The translations under genes and the position numbers were made by a program. A stretch of DNA of 64,000 bases. Source: Euptelea pleiosperma (Eukaryota > Streptophyta > Magnoliopsida > Ranunculales > Eupteleaceae). Below are positions 49,901 to 61,900 of this stretch, in pieces. The notes beneath the pieces were generated by a model. The model was not told where the DNA came from, ran no database searches, and saw only the letters and a program-made list of their open reading frames with translations. Location of the stretch: the NCBI GenBank assembly GCA_035048495.1, contig CM068547.1, positions 26,791,913-26,855,912 on the forward strand, given 5' to 3'. Every line of letters starts with the position of its first letter. Positions within the stretch are counted from its first letter, which is position 1.

Positions 49901-52900
49901 TAAAACGTTGTTATACATTTGATCTATTCCTATCTATAGCATATATCATGATCTAATTCATGAACATTGGATCTCTTTTGTTATGCTTTCGAATATGGAA
50001 ATCTTTCCTCCTTACCCTTTCTCTTATATCTTGGAATTTGGGGCAAGTGAAGTGTGTTTCTGTAATGGTCTTTTTTTGCTTGAAGTTACCAAGTGTTGGA
50101 ATTAATACATAATTGATCCCATTTACACATGTTATGATGGAATCAGACAACTACATATGTTTTAGGGTGGCAACACCGCAGAATAGTGTTTTAATTACCA
50201 TTGATATGAACATGACTAGGTTGTTTTAAGAGGACTAGGTCCATCAATGATGGCTACCCAATAAAGAACCCCAGAATCAAGTGAATTTTACTAATTTTAC
50301 TAGACAAGAATAAAGTGAATTATTGCTCAAATATTAACAGGGTATAGATGTATGGTGGGAATACTAATTTGTTTTTAGTTATTTGTTAATTTAAAGTCAC
50401 ATAATTTCTCTTTTAAAATAAGTGAATTTTCATTTTAGACAAGGTTCAAATTGTTGGGGATATCATTGCTCTACTGAACCCGTGAGGTTGATTGATCAAT
50501 CAAACTATTTTCTCCCATGTTGCTAGATCATTCCAAAAATGGTAAACAAAATGGCTTTTAGCCTCAAGCAAGGTGGCTCCCACCCACTCATTTACATGCC
50601 CAAGCGCCTGCTCCACCCCAACAAGTCTAAAGAGTTTACAGGGAAGGAGAACGTATCCTCTTCCAAGCCAAGGTTACCACATCTTCCCCCAACCTCCAAT
50701 GAGGAAATTGTCCTAATTTCAATCAAGAAGATGATTTGGAGATCGTCCTAGAGGTTCATATACCTGAAGAGTTGTTCCCTAACATGGGTAGCAATACCAT
50801 CCTTTGGAGGCAGAACATGCACATGGATGAAATTTGATGAGTTTCCATGCATTGGAGCCAATGAATGGTTTAAACAAATATGTATATTCCACAAAAATAA
50901 CAAGCACTCAACCTCACTAATGGAAACTCATCAATGCCCGATAATTTAGTTAAGAATTATAATTCAAACTACTAAAGATATATGTCTTGGTTATTTCGAA
51001 TTATATTTTTTAAAGATCTTATTTACGAAATATACAGTTACGCCTTTTAGAAGGAAGGAAAAAGAATTGTTGGGAGATAAGTTAATGGATGGCATCGAGC
51101 CATTCTTTGTCTCTCCCTTAACAAAGGTTTGCTGCCTATTTTAACTGCAGATTTCTGTCATTGGGTTCCTCATTCTGTCTGTCATTCTAATTTTTTTTAC
51201 AGGAAATATAAGGTTCAAAATATTTGAGAGTAGAACTAAGAAGAACTGTCCAAAAATTGAAGCGTGCAAAGCATAGAAGATATGGATAGATACACCCTGA
51301 ACCACCATACCCGATCTGTTCTAGATATGGATAGGCACTACTTTTTTAATTTATGGGCAAATGTGTATGGATTCTGTAGCTTAAGCATTTCGAAATTCAT
51401 GTGAAGATCAAATCCCTTGCCATGAGAATGAGTAACAAATCAACCATTAAGTAGATTCAAATAACTTTTTATTCAAATGTTTAATAACGTCTTCCCCCAA
51501 ATAACATGTCATTCTTTGGGTCACATTGAACCAATAATGTTTGGCCCACTTTGGCTGATGTACAGACCCAAAAAAGCCTCATTGGTGATTTTATATGGTG
51601 GTTTTATACCTAAAAATTTCAGCATTTTTCATAATGGGGTTGGAACCTTTTTATAGATCTGTTCATGAAGCACATTACAAAACCGATTGGGTGCAATGAG
51701 TGAATTTGAATGAGCAATTGGACCATTCATTTGTGTGTAGTGTTCATGGATCAATGGAGCATTATATGTCAGCAAGGTCACAACAAACAGGTTGAATACG
51801 CCGTCCCGATCCCACGATCGGCCGATTGGATTCAGCCCTCTTCTCTCTCACTCGAACACACCGGAAGTACAGATTTTTGTAAGGGAATTTAGGAAGAGCA
51901 TTGTATCTAGACTTTCCCTTATGCTATGTTCAAGAATGGCCTGGTTTCAATTTAATAATGATAATAATACTTATATTTGTAGGTACCAGTTAGAGTCCCA
52001 TTGGTGGCACTTTAATCAAACGTTTTTATATGACGTTTCTATTATTGATAACAATGCAATTCTTTAGTTTTATTTTTATCTACAGGTCTTCAGGAAAATA
52101 TTATATATTCTTGCATTCATATTAGTAGATTTTATTTTTTTAATTAAAAGTTTTTCACAACATATTGGACATCATCACCGCCATTTCTCATATTTATTTT
52201 TATTAATATTTTTTTTTTCCTTATTCTTTCGCACGTGCTTTAGCACGGGCTAATAACACTAGTATAATATAATTTTGGAGGAGTCATGTGACCTAATCGC
52301 ATGACAGCCCTTTCTCTTCTTTCACCCTTCTTTCTCTCTTCTCTCTCTTCTCTTCTTGATCCTAAGCCTAACCCTAACCCTAATTTCTGTTTCAACTTGG
52401 TATTAGAGCCATCTGTTAGCGGATGGTGTGTTCCCGCGCGTGCACGTGTTGTGTTTGCCCGACGACCCGTTGGTATACATAGTTGATTCTCCTTTCCCCA
52501 ACAGGTCGATCTTTTGGGGTAAATGGTTGTTTGACATGGTATCAGAGCCTTAAAGACTGGGAGGATGCGGGTTCAAGTTTCCAGCGGAGTGTATTCCCGC
52601 TGAGGGGGCGTGTTAGCGGATGGTGTGTTCCCACGCTCGCACGTGTTGTGTTGGCCCGACGACTCGTTGGTATACATAGTTGTTTCTCCTTTCCCCAACA
52701 TGTCGATCTTTTGGGGTAAATGGTTGTTTGACACAATCAACCACCGGAGATCATCGGATTTTTTTGATGGATCACTGGACCGTACGACTGACGTCATAGG
52801 CCGTACATACACGCATCTCGAGGTATGTAGTGTACACATATCGAGGTCTGTCAGAAACTTTTCCCTCTAATAGATATCGCTTTACAGGATTTCTGGTGAT

Positions 52901-55900
52901 TTTTTTTGGCATTGTTTTAGGAGTTCTTGATGGTTTTAAGACCATTCTTCGTTGAAAAATCATGAAAAATAGTTTTTTAATCCAGTTCTAAATCCCTTCG
53001 ATTTAGGGTTTCTTGGGGGGATTTCTTGGTTGTTTCTAATCCCTCTCTAAAGTATCTTCCTAATTGTTTGAGGGGTTTTTGGAGAATTTTTTACACATCT
53101 TGTTGTCCGAAACTTTTTCGGGGGTGTTTGGGCTATCGGTTAGATTTTTTTGGCCTATCAGTTGGTTCTTAGCCTTCTCTAATGGCTTATATTGGATCTA
53201 CAGTGTTTCAATCCATAGAGATGGTACTACCATGGCTCTTCGGGTTCGTTCGCTCTCTCTCAAGGCATCTCTAATGCTTCCCGAAGATCTGATTGTGTGA
53301 ACCAGACCTTTCACTGTTGTTTCTTTGCTACTTTTTCGACATCTACTTGTTGATCTGTTATGACTACTCCGGCACTTATCCCGGATCCTATCCAAGAACC
53401 CCCCTCAGGATCAATTTTGAGCAGGGAAGCCACCTCCAGAGAACCTGGAGGACCTATGGTGCAGCAGTTGGTTTATGAGAACCCTGGGTTACAGATCACG
53501 TCAATCAAACACAATGGGATGAATTATTTGGAATGCACTAGAGCCGCACAGTTGTTCATTGGAGGCTGTGGGAAGATGGGGCATTGCACGAGACAGACTA
53601 AAGAGCCAGATGAGGATGATCCCATGTTTGAGAAATGGGAAACTGAGAACCGCACGGTTCAATCTTGGCTTGTCAACTCCATGGAGCCTCACATCAGTCT
53701 TGGTTTTCTATTCATGCATACAACCCAAGATGTTTGGGAAATGGCCAAGAATACCTATTCTCAACAGCAGAATACTGGTAGAGCTTACCAGTTGAAGCAA
53801 AGCATCTCTCGCCTTCGTCAGGAGACAAGTCTCTCTCCAACTATTTTGCGACGCTTCGGAGTATGTGGGAGGAGTTAGACTACTATTATTCTTACCATCC
53901 TCCTACTCCAGATGAAGTGGTCAAGCACCAGAAGCACGTTAAGGAAGGCAGGATATTGGAGCCCCCTTTCTGGACTCAATCCTTCATATGAGTTTGCCAG
54001 GATTCAGATCCTTAATAGCCCGACACCTCTGCCTACTCTTCGTGAGGTCTACTCATATGCACAGAGTGAGGAGGGCCGCAAACTCTCTTCAGGATGAGTC
54101 TCCTATTCAGTTGGCCGACCTTCCTCCTCCAAGAAGAGGCCCAAGTGTAACTTCTGTGGACGCCTTGGATATTTGCGCGAGACTTAATGGAAGCTACATG
54201 GTCGCCCCCAGTCTTCTGCTCCTCGCTCCAGTCAATCCGGATCTTTTGGTACCCATTCTGCTAGCATGGACACTTCGGCATCCTCTCTGAGCTAGTGTCT
54301 TCAAAGTTCTCCATTGACTTCTACTGGTCCTTTAGCTGCTTCTGAGCTTGCAAGGCGTCGAAGGTTGCTCTCACAGCTGGATGGTCCTTCTGCCACCTCC
54401 TCATTTGCTCAATAGGTATCATCAGATATGCCCATAATGTGTCCATTCCCCCTTCCAATCCTACTTGGATCATTGATTCAAGGGCTTCGGAGCACATGAT
54501 GAGTATGTCTTCTTTATTTTCGAGTTATTCCATTTGTTATGGCCGAGATAAAGTTAGAACTGCAGATGGAACCTTATCTTCTGTATCTGGGAAAGGAGAT
54601 GTTCTCCCCTCTCCTAAACTTCCACTTGCATCTGCTTTACATGTCCCAAATTTCACATCTAACCTATTATATGTTGGTACCCTTACCAAAACATTATACT
54701 GCAATGTGACTTTCTTTCCTTCATACTGTGTCTTTCAAGACCTAAAGACGAAGAGGACGATTGGCACTGGACATGAGGCTGACAAGCTGTACCTTCTTGA
54801 TGGACGGCCTTCTGAGCTCACAGCACTGCAGTCATCTCCTAGTAATAGTAGAAGTAGGATAGTGCAAAGGCCGAATTCAGGGCAATGGCTCATGGCTTGT
54901 GTGAGATGCTCTGGTTGAAAGTGTTGGTTGCTGAACTTGGTTTCCCAATCTCAGGGTCTGTAAGCTTCTACTGTGACAACAAAGCCGCCATCAGCATTGC
55001 TTACAATCCTGTTCAGCATGAACGCACCAAGCACATTGAGGTAAACCGACACTTCATTAGAGAGAAGATTGTCTCTAGGGCAGTGTGCACCCCGTTTGCG
55101 AAGACTGATGAACAAGTAGCCGATGTCTATACTAAGGGAGTTCCCAGTTGGCAACTTCATAAGTGTTTGTGCAAGTTGGGCATGAGAGATATCTATGCAC
55201 CAACTTAAGGGGGAGTGTTATCATATATGTATTTCTACGTATATTTCATGTATTATAGGTAGTTCTGTAAATACTCCCTTTGAGGGGTATATTTGTCTTT
55301 TGTACTCCCCTTTTACATAAATAAGATTTATGGAGTCATTGTGACCTAATCACATGACATCCTTCTCTCTCTTCTCTCTTTGATCCTAAACCTAACCCTA
55401 ACCCTAATTATCTAATTCAACTACATGTCTTCTTTTTTTTGAGTTGTAGTGACGCAGGACGGGACGACCGCCCTACGATTTGAGAAAGGGACCTTCGGCT
55501 TCACACCGAATTAGCTTGGCTTCGCACCAAGACAGAGTAATTTCCCATCACAAGAGAGTTCCTCGAAGAGAAAATCAATATAAAAATTCATTAATCAAGT
55601 CATCCCTAAAATCAAAGCTTACAACCCAATTTATAGAACCATCTAACCTAACTTTCCTAATTCAAATCAAACTTAAAATAAGAAATGCTTAATACATGTC
55701 AACTATTGCAATAAATAATAAAAGCCTAATTGGAAACAAAATCTAACTTTAATTAGAAAGATCCTAATTAAACTAAAATTAAATAAAGCAAATCTTCATG
55801 GGGTCCACTTGCTTGATCGAGCACTGATTCGGTGTAGCGGCAAACCATTGAGATAGAATGCTCCCGCATCAAACCCTCCTGGTTGAAAGAATTCGACCTC

Positions 55901-58900
55901 GAATTCAATGCATACGATCCACTTGGCATAGTTCCACAATCATCCTGATCAAACGGGTCTCCTACAATATCTCCAATAAATGCAGCCTTGTGATCAGTGT
56001 AATACTTAGTCAGCAAACAAAGAGATAGGCTATCTCTGAGGCATAACTTCCAATATTCACGCCTTCCTTCTTTTTGGACCCGGTCACGGATCGGGTCATT
56101 AAGTGAGCATATGGGTTGGGTGTATGGATCGGATTGTGGATGGGGGATGGACTTAAAGTAGTAGTCTAATCCATAAATATGGACTTTGGTAACATCAAGT
56201 GGGCTGACATAGTAGGCCTTGAGCTGAACTAGGGCACTCACACAATATGGGCCAAAGTGAGTAGGCCTATCAACTGGGGTCCAATAGAAGCTAGTAAAAT
56301 GGCCTTGAAGGCTTAAATTAACATTTGGGCTTGGACCAGACTTCAAAGAAGATGGACTTAAGTGGGTTGAGCTTAGCAGAGAGTTAAGGTGGGGAAAGGA
56401 TTTGTGGGGTAATGGGCTTGTGTTGAAAAGGGCCAAGTAAAAAAAGTTGTACTTGTGGGTTATGGGCCCACTTATTTTAACAGGTTGTATTTCTAGGTTT
56501 GGGCTGGGATATAAGTGTAAGCCCACACTGAGATAAAAAATTTGGGCCCAATAGTTAAAGACTCCAACCCCCATTTGACTTCTTCCTCTATCAAAGTCGA
56601 GGAGGTGGGTTTGCAAGTGAAACCCTAGTCTCATCTCGTACTTAGGAGCGGCGACAACATCAATCGACGACGCTGGTGATACTCGACGGCGACGGCGACG
56701 ACGGAAGTAGCAACGACGAACGACGGTGACAGGTACGTCACCGTCTACTCCTTTCTTCTTCTTTTCTCTTTTTCTTTTTGTTTTCTTTTGCTGAAGGCGC
56801 AATTTTGCGTATGGGAGATACTTCGACTCGAACGGGAACCTATCATGAATTGAATGAACCCTAGGACGAGATTTTCGTCTGTCAAATGCTGAGTCTCTGG
56901 AGCCGTTGAGCTTCTTGTATGGTTGTTGTTCCGACGAACCCCAAACAAATGGAGGTAGCGTTATGGTTGCGTAGTAATCATCATCATCAACAACATCAGC
57001 CCACGATTTCACGGTGAGAGGCACCGGGGGTGTATGACGAGGATGTGCTACAACCTCCTCCTCTTTCTTCTTATTTTCATCACCACAATTGTCAAATCTT
57101 GGCCTTGCCTCTTCAACCGTCAAGGAATAATCCCCAATTTCAGATCCATTGAGGTCTAGAGTCTTGGAGAAACTCACACCATCATTGAAATTAATGTAAG
57201 CAATCCCCTTAGCAACACCAGTATCGTAATCCTTTGGAATAGACATCCTTGAAATCTCTCCGCAAGATCCAAGATGCTCTCCCAGTGTACTTTGAATCTC
57301 ATCTACAACTTCACCAACATCTTTAAAGGATTCCTCCACGACATCTCGGTCAACAGAGAAGGATAGGTTGTCAACAAAAAGTGTCTCTGATCCTGTGCTT
57401 TGGACGTGAGAGGTAGCAGGGGTTTTGGGTTTTATTTTCCTTGGCTGCAGTGTCTCCTAACCAATCTTCTCGTTCTGAATCTTCTTTAAGAACTTCTGAC
57501 ATGTATAAGATGTTTTACAATATTAAGTGAAGTTTTACAATATTACAAGGGCCCCCTGTAGAATATAAGATATTACAAGTAGGTCCCTGACAACACTCCC
57601 CCTCAAGCTGGTGCGAAGATATCTATCATGCCCAGCTTGGATAACAGGTGCTCTAAGATCCCTTTAGTAACACCTTTAGTTAACACATCTGCAACTTGAT
57701 CAGCAGTATGGACAAACGGTGTACAAATAAGTCCCTGACCAAGCTTTTCTTTGATGAAGTGACGGTCTACCTCAATGTGCTTTGTCCTGTCGTGTTGAAC
57801 TGGATTATGAGCAATGCTGATGGCTGCTTTATTGTCACAATACAGCTGCATAGACCCTTTGACAGGATATCCGAGCTCACTGAGCATAGTCTTCAACCAT
57901 AGAAGCTCACATACACCATGAGCCATAGAACGGTACTCTGCTTCGGCACTGGAGCGAGCGACAACTGGTTGCTTTTTGCTGCGCCAAGACACTAGATTAC
58001 CCCCCACATACGTACAGTACCCTGATGTGGAACGTCTGTCAGTGACTGAACCTGCCCAGTCAGCGTCTGTATAAGCTTCAACTCGCAGGTGTCCATTCTT
58101 ACTAAACAGGATACCCTTCCCTGGAGCCCCCTTAAGATAGCGTAACACTCGGTGTGCTGCTTCAAGATGTGGAGAGCGAGGGGCATGCATGAACTGACTG
58201 ATGACACTGACTGCATATGCAATATCTGGTCGTGTCAGCGAAAGGTAGATGAGACGCCCAACAAGTCTCTGGAACTGGCCTGTATCAGCAATGGGATCCC
58301 CATCAACAAGATTGAACCGATGTTGCTGCTCTATAGGCGTATCGGCTGGTTTAACTCCCAAGTTTCCTGACTCTCGAAGGAGATCAAGTACATACTTTCT
58401 TTGTGAGATGAACACACCCTGCTTTGACCTAGCAACCTCAATGCCTAAAAAGTATCTCAAGGTTCCCAGATCCTTGATTTCGAACTCTGTGCCGAGGTAT
58501 TTTTTCAATTTACAAACCTCATCTGGGTCATCTCCTGTGACCACGATATCATCCACATACACAATAAGAGCAGTAAGACGACCTTGACTTCTTTTAATGA
58601 AAAGAGTGTGGTCCGCCTGACTCTGCGAGTAGCCAATCTTCTTGACTGCGGAACTGAACCTCTCGAACCAAGCCCTTGGTGACTGTTTAAGCCCATACAA
58701 GGCTTTCTTCAATCTGCACACAAGTTCCTTACTCCCAGTCGGACTGAACCCCGGAGGACCTGTCATGTAGACCTCTTCCTCTAGATCACCATGGAGGAAG
58801 GCATTCTTGACATCCAACTGGTAGAGGGGCCAAGAAAAATTTGCCGCTAGAGATAACAGAACTCGAACTGAGTTCATCTTGGCCACAGGAGCAAACGTCT

Positions 58901-61900
58901 CTTGGTAGTCAATCCCATAAGTCTGTGTGTACCCTTTTGCAACGAGACGGGCCTTGTACCTGTCGATGCTTCCATCTGCTTTGTATTTCACTGTATATAC
59001 CCACTTGCACCCCACGGGTTTCTTTCCTCTAGGCAATGGAACCAAATCCCAAGTACCATTCTTTTCTAGAGCTGCCATCTCCTCTAGCATGGCTGCTTTC
59101 CACTGAGGCTGGCTAAGGGCATCTGAAACACCGGATGGCAGAGCGACACTGGATAGGGAAGTAGCAAATGCCCTGTAGGATGGTGAGAGCTGTTGATAGG
59201 AAACAAAGTGAGAGATAGGGTGCTTGGTAACACAGTTCCGAACACCCTTCCGATGAGCAATAGGTACATCAATGTCTATGGGAAGGATAGTAGAAGGAGC
59301 AACAGACATATCATCATGAGGATCACTGAGGACACGATTACCTGGATCGAGTTGGATTTCCTGGCAGTGAGCTTGGATGGTGGACTGTTTCTCTTTTTGA
59401 CGTCGTCTGGCATATGTCTTCAGCTGCGGATCCTGTGGCACAATGTCAGTAGGAGATAAGGACAAGGGAACAGGAGACTCATCAGGCAAATCAAGGGGTA
59501 CTGGTTGAGGAATCTCCCCCTGTGGAGGTATCGGACTCTCGTCAATACTCCCAAGCTCCCCCTGAAGAGAAGTCCGATCATCTGAGAAGAAGGGAAGACT
59601 CTCAAAAAAGGTAACATCTAGAGAAACAAACCGACGACGGGTAGAGGGATGGAAACACCGATATCCCTTCTGAGTAGACGAATAGCCAAGGAACACACAT
59701 CGAACGGCTTTCGGATCTAACTTGTCCTTCCTGTGATGGGCGTGAACATAGCAAACACAACCAAAGACCTTAGGTGGAATGGAGAACACAGGACAGGAAG
59801 GAAACAGGAGTGAAAGGGGAGACTTCGACCCCAAGACACGAGAAGGCATCCGATTTATCAAATAGGATGCCGTCAACACAGCGTCAGCCCAATAACCCTT
59901 GGGTACCCGAGTACCAAGAAGAAGTGCCCTAGCAACCTCCAGGACATGGCGATGCTTTCGCTCAGCGGTCCCATTCTGTTGAGGTGTATCGGCACATGAA
60001 GTCTGATGAAGAATTCCATGCTCTTCAAAGTAGGAGGCAAGGCCACTGTACATGTATTCCCCCCCATTGTCAGTGCGTAGGACTTTTAGGGTGGTGCCCA
60101 ATTGATTGCACACCATTTTATGGAAGGTCTGAAAGATAGTATGCACCTCATTTTTTGATTTCATAAGGTAGATCCAAGTGTAACGACTATAGTCATCCAC
60201 AAAAACTACAAAGTAGCGAAAACCAAAGATAGAAGTAGTGGGATTGGGTCCCCAAACATCGGAGTGCACAAGCTGTAAAGGAAACGTACTTTTTTTATTA
60301 CTGGTCGGAAAAGACACCCGACATTGTTTTGCAAGTACACAAGTTTCACAGTTGAACTCAAAAAATGGAATAGACGCAAACTGAGGTAACAGACTCTTCA
60401 TGACTGAAAGCGGTAAATGACCTAGCCTGTTATGCCATCGCATTAACAGGTCTTTATTAACGCTAGAACTACTGACATTGGCACTAGACTGATGTGCAAC
60501 AGAATATGAAGTCGGCTGGCTATCGAGCAGGTACAATCCACCATCCTCACGACCACTGCCAATCATCCGCCTCGTCTCCAAGTCCTGAAAAACACAGTGA
60601 GTAGGAAAAAAGGTAACACTGCAGTTTAGGCTCTTAGTAAGATGGCTAACAGAAAGCAGGTTAGTGGTGAATTTAGGAACATGAAGTACAGAGGATAAAG
60701 ACAAAGTAGGTGTGGCAGAGATAGTGCCCTTCCCTGAGATAGAGGAGAAGGTGCCATCGGCCACGCGGACCTTGTCCTTACCTGAGCAGATATTATAGGT
60801 GGAGAAAAGGGATGGCATACTAGTCATATGATCGGAGGCACCAGAGTCAATGATCCAGGAAGGACCAATGGGTGCCGTAGACACATGGTGGGCTGAATGG
60901 GATGTACCTGTCTGAGCAAAGGATGATGTAGGTGGAGAAGGGCCATCAAGCTGAGTAAGTAATTGTCGAAGCCTGTCAATGTCCATGCTAGAGAAGGTGT
61001 TGGACTGCCCAGAGGAAGGGGTCACATCAGAGGAATCTTGGCTGGTGGCATGAGCGGCTGAGGTTCCATGTTTGCTACCAGAGGGCTTCTTTGAGGAGCC
61101 TTGCTTCCCCCCAGAGAACTGTGCAGGACGACCATGAAGACTCCAGCAGGTCTCCCGAGTGTGGCGACGCTTGCCACAGTGATCACATCTGAGTCGATCA
61201 CGATCATCAAGATCCCCATCCTTCTTAGATGTGGGTTTACTCAATTTCTGAGTGGCCAAGGCAGACTTCTCAGATAAAGGAACATCGGCATCTGTCTTAG
61301 AGCTCATGGCTCTCCTCCTGCTATCCTCGCTCTGGATGTAGGAGTAGACCTGTGCAATGGTCGACGGCGGTGGATCTCTGCCCAAGATGTTGGCTCGAAC
61401 CTGCTCATAGCTCTGGTTCAAGCTGCCAAGAAACTCGAATATGCGTCCGCGTACAATCATCTTTCGGAACTCCGTAGCATCCTTGGTACATGCAGGGGTG
61501 TAGGTCTGGTAGTGATCTACCTCTTCCCACTTGCTGCGTAGTATGATCCCAAAGGAAGATCGCCTTGCTTCAGATGTGCTATCTCCTGCTGAAGTTCATA
61601 CATCCTAGCAAAATTTCCATCTTGGGAGTAGGTCTGAGATGCCGTGTCCCATATATCCTTGGCAGTCGGGAGAAAGAGGAAGCCTGTGCTGATCGATGGA
61701 TGCATGGAATGAAGCAGCCATGACATGACCATCGAGTTTTCCGCTTCCCACTTCTCAAACGTGGCATCGGAGGAATCAGGTGCAGTGATGCGTCCAGTGA
61801 TATAGCCGGCTTTGCCTCGTCCGGTGATGTACATCTTGGCAGATTGAGACCATGCGAGGTAGTTGGTCCCGTCGAGTTTCACCGTAGTGATCTGTAGGCC

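Larger units (their letters stand above)
46645..52262 (+). mobile_element. Non-autonomous Helitron (5.6 kb)
   Basis: It begins TCTATTATCTATACTAAAG and ends in CTAG. A hairpin CGTGCT-TT-AGCACG (52234-52247) lies 11 bases before the CTAG. It sits between A and T: removing it rejoins CCCATA|TATAATATAATTTTGG, the unbroken LTR seen at 14020 and 27060. These are all the structural marks of a Helitron. I find no Rep/helicase coding region, so it depends on another element. It carries MITE M5b and exon-like segments. Confidence 0.9.
46545..55422 (+). mobile_element. Copia-A3, LTR element hosting a Helitron and a TRIM
   Basis: The 5' LTR is 46545-46644 plus 52263-52397, split by the Helitron. Primer site TGGTATTAGAGC is at 52398-52409. 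The TRIM lies in the leader (52414-52733), gag from 53360 and protease near 54450. Then a deletion removes integrase and RT, RNase H is at 54885-55205, and the 3' LTR at 55216-55422. No matching flanking duplication is seen. Confidence 0.82.

Noticed and set aside
46645..52262. Autonomous Helitron
   Set aside because: No Rep motif or helicase frame is visible on either strand; only short open stretches exist.
55768..57339. A 523-codon open frame as a complete host protein gene
   Set aside because: Only the first part resembles nucleolin. The rest crosses a GCCCA-rich spacer and ends inside an LTR. The whole lies within an LTR element with a target duplication.
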